Positions 1 through 6,621 of a stretch of 64,000 nucleotides of DNA are shown here, piece by piece. How positions within the stretch are numbered: position 1 is the stretch's first letter; each line of letters starts with the position of its first letter. Source of the stretch: Streptomyces sp. NBC_01214. GTDB taxonomy: Bacteria; Actinomycetota; Actinomycetes; Streptomycetales; Streptomycetaceae. The DNA lies in the NCBI RefSeq assembly GCF_026340975.1, contig NZ_JAPEOS010000001.1, positions 62,001 to 126,000 of the forward strand, given 5' to 3'. The translations under genes and the position numbers were made by a program. Under the pieces are notes generated by a model that had not been told where the DNA came from, searched no databases, and saw nothing but the letters and a program-made list of their open reading frames with translations.

Positions 1-338
1 AGCTCGAACGTGGTGCCGTAGGTTGCCCTGCATTCCTCGAGGGTGGCCCGTAGGTAAGGCATGACCTGCGGGTCGGTCTCCACAGCAACGACATGAACGT
101 TCAGGTCAGGGCGCTCTTCGTGCAGCCGGGTCACCAGTGCGACGGTCAGCGAGCCGACGCCGGCGCCGGGATCCAGAACGCGCACGGTATTGCTCAGCGC
201 GTCCAGGCGAGGCATCGAGGCGATCAGGTCGGCGGCCGGGGCAGGGGTAAAGAACTGCCCCAGGGCGGCCTGGGTCCGAGGGTCAAGGACACTGAGCGCA
301 TCCACCCGTCGTGCCTCGGTGTTCTCGATCAGTTTCAC
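1..338 (-). CDS. Eco57I-type restriction-modification adenine methyltransferase, N-terminal part (runs off left edge)
   Basis: A minus-strand reading frame starts at a GTG at 338 and stays open to the window edge (about 112 codons). A good ribosome site (GAGAGGA) lies 8 bases upstream. The protein begins VKLIENTEARR and contains LGQFFTP, then the SAM-binding motif I LDPGAGVGSLT at about residues 65-75. The order FTP then motif I is typical of N6-adenine methyltransferases of the Eco57I/BREX-like type. The NPPY catalytic motif would lie beyond the window, so catalytic competence cannot be judged. The gene sits at what looks like the right end of an integrated element, a usual place for restriction-modification cargo. 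The family call rests on the motifs only; whether the protein also carries an endonuclease domain cannot be seen. Confidence 0.8.
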   Translation of the reverse strand, partial: MKLIENTEARRVDALSVLDPRTQAALGQFFTPAPAADLIASMPRLDALSNTVRVLDPGAGVGSLTVALVTRLHEERPDLNVHVVAVETDPQVMPYLRATLEECRATYGTTFE

Positions 339-837
339 GTCCGCGATCCTCTCACGGGGCACCCCCGTGAAGTCATTGGTGGAGATACATACTAAGTCCG
401 CCACTCCGTGGCAACCTCGGGAAGCAAATACTGAAGCGCGAGAGAGCCCAGGGCGCAGGCCAGCACGATGCGCTCTGGCACGACCCGACCCGCGAGAACA
501 CACCCCTGATCACCACTTTCCTGTCCGAAGGCACCCGGGCACGAAGTCGCCCGCGGACAGGTTCAGCAGGCGGCTGCCCGCCTGGTCCCGGGCACAGCGA
601 GTGGGCACCAGCCTCCAGACCGCGGAAGACGGAACGCAAAGTGATGCCACTCCGAAACGGGTGTGCACACGCAACGTGACAGGCATCGGCAGCCGCCCCC
701 GCCATCAGCCCGGGCTGGGGGAAATCTGGGAGAAGAAGTTCTCCCAGAGACCCCGCAAGACCGCTTCAGACCAATCCATTCCACCGCCCTGAACTGCGGA
801 GATCCCGTTCTCGCCGATGCGGATCTTGGTTGGACGT
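339..837. other. Non-coding stretch at element end
   Basis: I find no convincing gene here. The open frames on both strands have no ribosome site and give arginine/proline-rich translations without recognisable motifs. The first bases next to 338 contain an AT-richer patch (about 376-398) that could hold the promoter of the divergent-edge methyltransferase gene, but no clear -35/-10 pair stands out. Confidence 0.5.
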
Positions 838-882
838 TCTTCGGGACGAAGAGGTCGTGGGTTCAAATCCCGCCACCCCGAC
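838..882 (+). repeat. tRNA-Pro(CGG) 3' fragment, probable attR site
   Basis: From the anticodon loop onward the sequence reads as a tRNA. It has the anticodon CGG at 842-844, the 3' anticodon-stem strand CGAAG at 847-851, the T-arm GTGGG-TTCAAAT-CCCGC, and the 3' acceptor strand CACCCCG ending near 880. The 5' half is missing. The five bases before the loop (835-839, CGTTC) do not pair with CGAAG, and no D-arm or 5' acceptor strand CGGGGTG is present where it should be. Identity therefore breaks inside the anticodon loop, a classic crossover point for tyrosine integrases. It is a duplicated target-site fragment, not a functional tRNA. Confidence 0.75.
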
Positions 883-897
883 TTCGTAAGACCAGGT

Positions 898-932
898 CAG
901 GGGCCTGATCCACTCAGTGGATCAGGCCCCTG
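898..932 (+). terminator. Strong stem-loop terminator after the tRNA fragment
   Basis: A perfect 16-bp inverted repeat (898-913 and 917-932) with loop TCA is followed by a short T run. It lies 15 bases after the tRNA fragment, as a native tRNA terminator would, supporting the view that the fragment is the original chromosomal 3' end. Confidence 0.8.
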
Positions 933-973
933 TTTGGCGTTTGCCCCTGTCTTGGGAGTCAATGGGGAGCCGG

Positions 974-1755
974 TCAGGCAGCGGCGCCGGCTTCCGGGGC
1001 AGTCGTGCGGGCACTCCGGTCGTCGAGGACGATCAGCGCGGGGCCGTTCTCCTTCTCGGCCAGATGCGTCACGCGGTCGACGGCTGCGGCGAGCGCCCGC
1101 GTGGCCGGGTCCGGGTCTCCATCACCGGGCGACGTTGCGCCGCCCTCGTGTTCCCGGGACGCCTTCCACATCGTGGTGAGCACGGCGAGCAGGACCGTCC
1201 CGAGAGGGCCACCTCGATGCGGCCGCCATCCGCGTCGTCGATCCGCTCGGGGAGCCGGAAGAAGGTGATCGCAGGAGCCGACAGGAGGCATTGCGGGTGG
1301 GCGCGTTGGTCCTTCCTGTCGGCCTGAGTGGGCTCCTGAACCGGCTCCGCGACGGGCGTCAGGGTGCGGCCCGGTTTCCTGCTTTCCCACCGTGTTCCCG
1401 TGACCGTGGGCATGGCGGACTTCTTCCCGCACGCGGGGTTGCCTCCCGTCGGATCGTTCGGTCAGCTCGGCCGGGTCCGGCCCAGCGGGCCGGACCACAA
1501 CGGACTCGGTGGTGGCCGGGGCGCCGGCATCCAAGGGGCTCGCCACCTGGCCGGCACCAGCGGAACCGCCTGGACGCTCTCTTCCAGCCGCCGACTTAGG
1601 ACTTCCACACCGCTCCGCGACTCCGCCAGGCCGGTGAGCATCCGTTCCTGCCGTCGCCGGAGCTCGCGGTTCTCCTCGCGCAGGCCCGTCGCGCCTTGCG
1701 CCACTGCTTCGAGGACCTTCTGGCGCGTCTGGTCCACCGTCACCCTCAAGTGCAA
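974..1755 (-). pseudogene. Frameshifted remnant of a coiled-coil hypothetical gene
   Basis: Three minus-strand frames each carry a plausible piece of one protein. The first (from 1755) is MHLRVTVDQTRQKVLEAV continuing into a heptad-like ENRELRRRQERMLTGL segment. A second frame gives SPLDAGAPATTESVVVRP. A third gives LPERIDDADGGRIEVALSG. The last returns to the second frame with LLAVLTTMWKA and ends LIVLDDRSARTTAPEAGAAA at 974. Reading through needs at least three frame changes, so the gene looks decayed. I recall Streptomyces hypothetical proteins with this general layout (N-terminal coiled coil, C-terminal VLDDR-type end) but cannot name a function. Sequencing error is a possible alternative but would require several errors in one gene. 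Confidence 0.55.
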
Positions 1756-1774
1756 GCCGTATGAAGTCGAGTTG

Positions 1775-1930
1775 ACTGAGGCGGCCCGGACGTCGAGCCC
1801 AAGTTCGGGAAGGCACTGCTGACCCTTGACGCGTACGTCGCCGTCTCCAGGGAAAGCTGTCGCTTCTGTCCCTGATCGGCACGGCGGCCGAGGACAACGT
1901 CCTCCAGCCGATGCGCACGGGCCCCTTCGT
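1775..1930 (+). other. Possible frameshifted gene remnant
   Basis: On the plus strand one frame reads PDVEPKFGKALLTLDAYVAV and stops. The next frame continues KLSLLSLIGTAAEDNVLQPM. Together these look like a short protein piece broken by one frameshift. No start or ribosome site is visible and I do not recognise the family. It is listed because it sits between two other decayed genes next to the tRNA scar. Confidence 0.25.
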
Positions 1931-2011
1931 CAGAAGATCATGGGCCAGGAAAACGCCTAGCCCGGAGCGCTCAACACCGCGCGCCACATGTAGCTCATCG
2001 AGGAAGAGGGA

Positions 2012-2446
2012 ATGATCGCCGTCCTGCTGTGCTTGGTTCCGTTCGTCCTGCTGGCGCTTCTCGTCAAGGGAATCCAGCTCGTCGCTCGTGGAGCCCGGGC
2101 CGGGGCGTGGACCGGGCCGTCCATGTGGGCCGGTTCGGGGTTCACTGCGGGCGTTCTGACGATCTGTGTGTACGTAACCGGCGCCTTCGCCGGCTGGGGC
2201 GGCATGGACAAGGGCGAAGCCTGCGGCGAAGACGTGTACGACTCGAAGATCGACGCGTTGCATCAGAACGATCCGCCGTTCCCGCTACACAACTGGTGCA
2301 ACGCCGAGATCGATCTCGTCCCGTCCTGGGTCAACCCGACTGTTGCGGGGCTCGCCGTGGTGTCCGGCGTCTTCCTGGTCATGGCCGCGGTACTCGGTGC
2401 GGCCCGCGTCATCCGGAAGAAGAAACAGAGCGAACACAGGACATGA
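2012..2446 (+). CDS. Small membrane protein, function unknown
   Basis: This 144-residue protein starts at an ATG preceded directly by a purine-rich ribosome site (GAGGAAGAGGGA). Three membrane segments are predicted: about residues 2-20 (IAVLLCLVPFVLLALLV), 40-62 and 112-134. The last is followed by a positively charged tail (RVIRKKKQSEHR). The loop between segments two and three carries two cysteines (ACGEDV and NWCNAEID) that could form an outside disulfide. I do not recognise the family. It lies among decayed genes near an integration scar, so it may be accessory. The intact frame and strong start argue that it is real. Confidence 0.7.
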   Translation: MIAVLLCLVPFVLLALLVKGIQLVARGARAGAWTGPSMWAGSGFTAGVLTICVYVTGAFAGWGGMDKGEACGEDVYDSKIDALHQNDPPFPLHNWCNAEIDLVPSWVNPTVAGLAVVSGVFLVMAAVLGAARVIRKKKQSEHRT

Positions 2447-2475
2447 GCAGTCCATGAACCCTCTGTCACGCCGCC

Positions 2476-2757
2476 GGACCGGACCTCTGCTTGGCGAGGC
2501 GGCGAGTCCGCCAACGGCTGGCCCCTCGTCGGCTCGGCGGTGCTCACCCGGCTGATCGAGGGCAGCGGGGTGTCCATGCCCATCCTGGACGGCGATGTCG
2601 CCACGATCCTGCTGCACGCGCCCCGCCGCTTCCACCACGAGATCGGCACCCTGCGCAGCGGTGAGGCCGTCGGCCACACCGCATCCCGGACCGTGGCCGC
2701 GGACTACCCCACCACCTGTCCAGTACCGCCATCGGCATGCGGCACCCGAGGATGGTT
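2476..2757 (+). pseudogene. Fragment of a D-Ala-D-Ala carboxypeptidase-like (M15-type) gene
   Basis: One plus frame reads ESANGWPLVGSAVLTRLIEG and on through MPILDGDVATILLH and RRFHHEIGTLRSGE. A +1 shift then gives LSSTAIGMRHP. From memory, actinobacterial M15-like peptidoglycan hydrolases share the pattern NGWP ... DGDVATVLLHVARRYHYEIDTL ... LSGTAIAIRPG, followed by a metal-binding C-terminal part. Here the C-terminal half is absent and the frame breaks, so this is at most an N-terminal remnant. No start codon with a ribosome site is evident. The family assignment rests on a remembered pattern and should be treated as tentative. Confidence 0.45.
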
Positions 2758-2758
2758 A

Positions 2759-2786
2759 AATGTTCGATTATTACGGTTTGAACATT
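2759..2786. promoter_or_regulatory. AT-rich inverted repeat upstream of DUF4352-like gene
   Basis: AATGTTC (2759-2765) and GAACATT (2780-2786) form perfect arms with a 14-base AT-rich spacer. The repeat lies 68 bases before the ATG of the next gene, in the only AT-rich patch of the area. It may be an operator or part of a promoter; no T-run follows, so a terminator is unlikely. Confidence 0.4.
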
Positions 2787-2853
2787 GTCGCACCTGTGCA
2801 CGCAGATCCCCCTACGGTGGCCGGATTCGTACCCGTCGTCCTGGGGGTTTCCC

Positions 2854-3456
2854 ATGTCTCAGCAGTTTCCGGCGCCCGGTCAACCTCAGCCCGGGGGCTA
2901 TCCGCCCCCGCAGCAGCCACAGAAGTCCAGCGCCGGGAAGATCGTCGGCTTCTCATGTCTGGGCATCGTGGGGTTAATCGTGCTCCTCGCCGTCGTCGGG
3001 GCGGTCCTCGGCGGTGGGAGCGGCGACAAGACGGCGAAGGAACCTTCGCCGCCGGCCGCCGCGACGTCGGCGCCGGCACCGGCGGACGCGCCCGTTGCCA
3101 AGCCGTCGTCCGCCGCGCCGGAGAAGAAGGCCGCGGTCGAGGTCGCCGCGAAGAAGACGCAGTTCAAGAAGAGCGTCATCGCGCAGGGCGATGACTACAC
3201 GAGCGTGTCCGTCACGATCACGAACAACAGCAGCGACGCGATCGACGTGAACCCGCTCTACTTCGCGATCACCGATACGAACGGCACCAAGCACACGGCC
3301 GAACTCGGGGCCGACGAGAACCAGATCGCCACGGTGGAGCTCGCCCCGGGCGAGAACGTGACCGGCTCGATCACCGGCAAGGGATCGTTCACCGCGAAGA
3401 CCGTGACGTACACCGACGGCCTGATCGGCAAGGCCGTGCGAGCCGACCTGTCCTGA
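2854..3456 (+). CDS. Membrane-anchored DUF4352-like protein
   Basis: The 200-residue protein starts at ATG 2854, with a GGGGG ribosome site 6 bases upstream. Its domains in order are a Pro/Gln-rich cytoplasmic N-terminus (FPAPGQPQPGGYPPPQQP), a membrane segment at about 30-53 (VGFSCLGIVGLIVLLAVVGAV), an Ala/Pro linker at about 60-95, and a beta-rich extracellular domain to the end. The domain has the telltale DYTSVSVTITNNSSDAIDVN and ELAPGENVTGSITG strands of DUF4352 proteins. These are surface or secreted immunoglobulin-like domains of unknown function, frequent in Streptomyces. There is no lipobox; the single TM should anchor it. It is transcribed alone. An in-frame earlier ATG at 2785 is less likely because it would add a stretch with no ribosome site. 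Confidence 0.8.
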   Translation: MSQQFPAPGQPQPGGYPPPQQPQKSSAGKIVGFSCLGIVGLIVLLAVVGAVLGGGSGDKTAKEPSPPAAATSAPAPADAPVAKPSSAAPEKKAAVEVAAKKTQFKKSVIAQGDDYTSVSVTITNNSSDAIDVNPLYFAITDTNGTKHTAELGADENQIATVELAPGENVTGSITGKGSFTAKTVTYTDGLIGKAVRADLS

Positions 3457-3492
3457 CGCCCGCGGGCCGACGCACCGCCTCACCCACCGCCG

Positions 3493-3771
3493 TCAGTAGG
3501 GGCGGGGGGACATGATGTGCGGCTCGATGGCCGGGGCCTCGAAGATGCAGCGGGGTACGCCCGGCCCGGGTGTCGCGCGGACGGAGACCTGCGTCGGTGG
3601 ATCCGTCGGCAGCTCGACGTGCACGGTCACGGGATGGTCGTCGTGCGTCGTGGCGTGTCCGGTCTCCTTGCCGTCGACCAGTACCTCCACGACGGCGGTG
3701 TGCCCGGTCTGGACCGTGGCGCTGACCGAATGCCCGTCGTGGTCGATGTGGAAGTGATGGCGCCGACCCAT
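3493..3771 (-). CDS. Small histidine-rich hypothetical protein
   Basis: A 92-residue protein beginning MGRRHHFHIDHDGHSVSATV. It has many His residues in the first half (HHFHIDHDGH, HATTHDDH) and a beta-like repeat pattern (VEVLVDGKETGH, VTVHVELPTDPP). I recall similar small conserved hypothetical proteins in Streptomyces but know of no function. The His clusters could bind metal; that is inference only. A purine-rich ribosome site (GGGAGG) lies 8 bases before the start. It is convergent with the DUF4352-like gene and stands alone. Confidence 0.6.
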   Translation of the reverse strand: MGRRHHFHIDHDGHSVSATVQTGHTAVVEVLVDGKETGHATTHDDHPVTVHVELPTDPPTQVSVRATPGPGVPRCIFEAPAIEPHIMSPRPY

Positions 3772-3846
3772 GAGATCGCCTCCCTGCGTTGCCCCCTCAC
3801 GACAAGCGTAGCCACGGCGGCGCGGGACGGCCCCTTCCCTGCCCGC

Positions 3847-4362
3847 TCACGGCTCCTCGGGGGCGGCGAGTGCGGCGAGCTCCTCCCGGGCCAGCGCGAG
3901 GAAGGCCGCGGAGGGCCGGGCCTCCACGGCCCGCGCCCCGGCCAGGTCGTCGAGGTGGTCGAGGAGCGCGCCGAGGGTTGTGAAGGAACCGACCGGGCGC
4001 AGCAGCCACAGGCGCCCCCGCGGGCGGGGCGGGAGCCCGAGCCCGGCGAGGGCCTCGTCGGCCTCGCGGTCGAGGTCCCGGAGGTCGGGCTCGGGCAGCG
4101 GGACGCACTCCACGCCGGTGATATGGCCGTGGCCGTCGAGGGCGGTGTCCACCGCCCAGTGGGTGGACCGGTCGGGGATCCAGGTGCGGTCCGCGGGGGG
4201 CCAGACGTACGGGAGGAACACCCAGCGCAGGTCTTCGGGGGCCGGCTCCCAGCCGAGCACCTCCAGCTCCCGCATCTCGGGCAGCCGGTCCGGCTCCAGT
4301 TCGCTGCGGCCGGTGCGGCGCAGTGCGAGCGGGTGCGGCGTTCCGTCCTCGTCCCACGACAT
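3847..4362 (-). CDS. Conserved hypothetical protein
   Basis: A 171-residue soluble protein starting MSWDEDGTPHPLALRRTG. It is rich in Trp and acidic residues (RWVFLPYVWPPADRTWIP, THWAVDTALDGHGHITGV). The C-terminal half is helical (DLRDLDREADEALAGLG, FLALAREELAALAAPEEP). There are no signal peptide, membrane segments or catalytic motifs that I recognise. Codon use is typical of the surrounding genes, and the antisense frames lack this compositional sense. The start at 4362 is the first ATG in frame. Confidence 0.6.
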   Translation of the reverse strand: MSWDEDGTPHPLALRRTGRSELEPDRLPEMRELEVLGWEPAPEDLRWVFLPYVWPPADRTWIPDRSTHWAVDTALDGHGHITGVECVPLPEPDLRDLDREADEALAGLGLPPRPRGRLWLLRPVGSFTTLGALLDHLDDLAGARAVEARPSAAFLALAREELAALAAPEEP

Positions 4363-4415
4363 GCGGGCACGCTATCCGACCCGGTGGGCGATATGCGTGA
4401 CCCCCGCGTACGGGG

Positions 4416-5012
4416 CTACCCCTGCGGCCGCTCCAGCGGGTTGGCGGAGATCCGGGTGGCCGCGCCGCCGGCCACGTACGCGGCCGCCGCACAGTCGGGC
4501 TTGCGGGCGGCCTGGCCCTCGACGAGCGCGAGGAACGCGGCGCCGAAGTCGCCCCGCGGGTACGCGGCGAGGAGGTCGGCCGTGAAGGCGGGATCGAATT
4601 CGGCGACGCGCAGGCCCGAGACGTCCGCGCTCGTCCCGACCTGCAACAGGTGGCTCTCCACGTCCTCGGCCGCGCTCACGTCGTCCCGCATGTGCAGGAC
4701 GATGACCTCCTCGGCGCGTGCCCGACGGGCCGCCGGCCAGCCCAAGCCCGCCGTCAGGACCCGCGCGACATGGCCGCCCGCCTCCTCGAAGGGCAGGGTG
4801 TGGCTGTCGAAGGGCGCGGTCAGGCCCAGATCGTGCAGCAGGGCACTGACGTAGAAGAGTTCCGCGTCGTACGCCAGCCCGTGCTGCTCCGCGTACCGGG
4901 CTCCGAAGGCGTAGGAACGGACCGAGTGGTTCAGGAGGGTCGTGTCCGCGTACTCCGAAGCGATCTCGAGAGCTGCGCGGGCCGATGCGGTGTCAAGCGT
5001 CCACGTCTTCAT
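4416..5012 (-). CDS. HD-domain hydrolase (cyanamide hydratase-like)
   Basis: This 198-residue protein has the HD-fold pattern: NHSVRSY with His29, LLHDLGL with the His60-Asp61 pair, and a later His/Asp segment (VIVLHMRDDVSA). The metal-dependent HD fold is shared by phosphohydrolases and by the cyanamide hydratase group. The length and the TTLLNHSVRSYAFG start resemble the latter. It follows the cytosine deaminase gene by 6 bases and is surely cotranscribed with it. That pairing suggests a role in handling a small amidine, cyanamide or pyrimidine-derived compound. The substrate is not determined by sequence. Confidence 0.75.
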   Translation of the reverse strand: MKTWTLDTASARAALEIASEYADTTLLNHSVRSYAFGARYAEQHGLAYDAELFYVSALLHDLGLTAPFDSHTLPFEEAGGHVARVLTAGLGWPAARRARAEEVIVLHMRDDVSAAEDVESHLLQVGTSADVSGLRVAEFDPAFTADLLAAYPRGDFGAAFLALVEGQAARKPDCAAAAYVAGGAATRISANPLERPQG

Positions 5013-5018
5013 GGGGCG

Positions 5019-6320
5019 TCAGCGTAGGCGCCGGCTGAAATCGATCTCGGACGGGGGCTCCCCCGGCCAGTTCAGCCGGGTCGGAGCGGGCGGGGTCTCG
5101 GCGAGGACGGTGCCGCGCGAGACGACGTACCGCGGGCGGACCTGGCGGCGGATCGCCTCCTCGGGCGACGGCGCCGGGAGCAGCACGAAGGAGGCGGGGG
5201 CGCCCGCGGTGATGCCGTACTCCGTCTCCGCGAGGCCGAGCACCCGCGCCGCACGCTCCGTCACCATCGAGAAGGCCAGCGGGATCTCGTCGGCGCCGGT
5301 GAGCTGGGCGGCGTACAGCCCGACGAGGGCGGTCTGCAGCGGGTTGGCGGTGCCCAGCGCGTTCCAGGGGTCCATCACGTCGTCGTGGCCGAAGGCGACG
5401 TTGACCCCGGCCGCCAGCATCTCCTTGACCTGGGTGAGGCCGCGCCGTTTGGGATAGGCGTCGAAGCGGCCCTGGAGGCCGAGGTTGGCGAAGGGGTTGG
5501 AGACCAGGTTGATGCCGGAGCGGGCGAGCAGGCGCTGGAGTTTGAAGCTGTACGCGCCGTTGTAGGAGCCCATGGCGGTGGTGTGCGAGGCCGTGGCGCG
5601 CCCGCGCAGCCCCGAGCGCAGGGCGAGGGTGGCCAGCACCTCCACGAAGCGGGACTGCTCGTCGTCGATCTCGTCGCAGTGCGCGTCCAGCCGCAGGCCG
5701 TGCTCCTCGGCCAGCGCGAAGGCCGTGTGCAGGGAGGCGAGGCCGTCCTCGCGGGTGTCCTCGAAGTGCGGGATCGCGCCGACGACGTCCGCCCCGCGGG
5801 CGACGGCCTCGCGCATCAGCCCCTCGCCGCCCGGGAAGGAGACGATGCCCTCCTGCGGGAAGGCCACGATCTGCAGGGTCATGAAGTCCCGCACCCGGTC
5901 GCGCACCTCCAGCAGCGCCTCGAGCGCGGTGAGGTCCGGGTCGGTGACGTCGCAGTGGGTCCGCACGTGCAGCACCCCGTGGGCGGCCTGCCAGCGCAGC
6001 ACCTCGGTGGCCCGCGCGACCACGTCCTCGCGGGTCAGGGTCCGCTTGCGCTCACTCCAGCAGGCGATGCCCTCCCAGAGGGTGCCGGAGGCGTTGGGGC
6101 GGGGCTCGCCGACGGTCAGTGCCGTGTCGAGGTGGATGTGCGGCTCGACGAAAGGAGGTGTGAGCAGGCCGCCGTGGGCCTCGATCAGGACGCCGGTGAC
6201 CGGTGGTTCCTTCTGGTCGTCGTACGGGATCACCCGTGCGATGCGGCCGTCCTCCGCGACCTCGACGTCGGACAGGCCGTGGGTGTGCAGCAGCCGGGCG
6301 CCCCGGACGATCATCCGCAT
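5019..6320 (-). CDS. codA: Cytosine deaminase-type amidohydrolase
   Basis: The 433-residue protein carries the marks of the cytosine deaminase branch of the amidohydrolase superfamily. These are the metal-binding HxH in PPFVEPHIHLDT (His61, His63), the HCDE segment near residue 215 (LDAHCDEIDDEQ), and AFGHDDVMDPW near 313. E. coli CodA has matching features and turns cytosine into uracil and ammonia with one Fe or Zn. Family members also act on isoguanine, creatinine or other cyclic amidines, so the exact substrate is open. No signal peptide: cytosolic. It is the first gene of a two-gene unit with the HD hydrolase downstream. No permease (codB-like) is adjacent. Confidence 0.85.
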   Translation of the reverse strand: MRMIVRGARLLHTHGLSDVEVAEDGRIARVIPYDDQKEPPVTGVLIEAHGGLLTPPFVEPHIHLDTALTVGEPRPNASGTLWEGIACWSERKRTLTREDVVARATEVLRWQAAHGVLHVRTHCDVTDPDLTALEALLEVRDRVRDFMTLQIVAFPQEGIVSFPGGEGLMREAVARGADVVGAIPHFEDTREDGLASLHTAFALAEEHGLRLDAHCDEIDDEQSRFVEVLATLALRSGLRGRATASHTTAMGSYNGAYSFKLQRLLARSGINLVSNPFANLGLQGRFDAYPKRRGLTQVKEMLAAGVNVAFGHDDVMDPWNALGTANPLQTALVGLYAAQLTGADEIPLAFSMVTERAARVLGLAETEYGITAGAPASFVLLPAPSPEEAIRRQVRPRYVVSRGTVLAETPPAPTRLNWPGEPPSEIDFSRRLR

Positions 6321-6356
6321 GGCGCCAGCCTAGACAGACCCTTCGCCGGAGCGGGC

Positions 6357-6524
6357 CTAGCCGCGCTTGGCCTGGGCCTTCTGCTGCATGCCGCGCGTCT
6401 TCGCGGCGGTGCTGTGGATGTCCCGGACCGCGGCCTTGGCACGGGCCTCGGCGGCCGTGTTCTTGGCCAGCGCGCGCTCGGAGTCCTGGTGGATGTGGTG
6501 GCCGGTGCGGGCCTTCTTTGCCAT
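6357..6524 (-). CDS. Small basic Lys/Ala-rich protein
   Basis: A 55-residue protein from ATG 6524, preceded by an excellent ribosome site (GAGGAGGAACGATC). It begins MAKKARTGHHIHQDSERAL and is highly charged, with many Lys, Arg, Ala and Gln residues and a helical middle (NTAAEARAKAAVRDIHS). Its size, charge and strong start suggest a small nucleic-acid-associated or stress protein. No family is recognised. A longer frame starting at 6743 is rejected because it would overlap the divergent peptidase gene. Confidence 0.65.
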   Translation of the reverse strand: MAKKARTGHHIHQDSERALAKNTAAEARAKAAVRDIHSTAAKTRGMQQKAQAKRG

Positions 6525-6621
6525 GATCGTTCCTCCTCGGACGGAACGGCCGACGCGTTCCACTGTGCGCCCGTTCCGAGCGGTCGGCATCCCGGGGAGC
6601 GCTGCGGCCACAATGGGGCGC

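Larger units (their letters stand above)
1..882. mobile_element. Probable right end of an integrative element inserted in a tRNA-Pro gene
   Basis: The segment is bounded on the right by the 3' portion of a tRNA-Pro gene without its 5' half (838-882). When an element integrates into a tRNA 3' end, the full gene is rebuilt at one end and the displaced 3' fragment marks the other. Because the fragment reads left to right and is followed by a tRNA terminator, the element should lie to the left. The visible cargo is a restriction-modification methyltransferase. No integrase, replication or transfer gene is visible in the 0.9 kb available, so element type and length are unknown. Inference from architecture, not proven. 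Confidence 0.5.

Noticed and set aside
93..395. Plus-strand 100-codon frame at the left edge
   Set aside because: Antisense to the methyltransferase start, which has a ribosome site and recognisable motifs.
808..882. A complete tRNA-Pro gene
   Set aside because: The 5' acceptor strand, D-arm and 5' anticodon strand are absent, and bases 835-839 do not pair with 847-851. Only the 3' fragment is tRNA-like.
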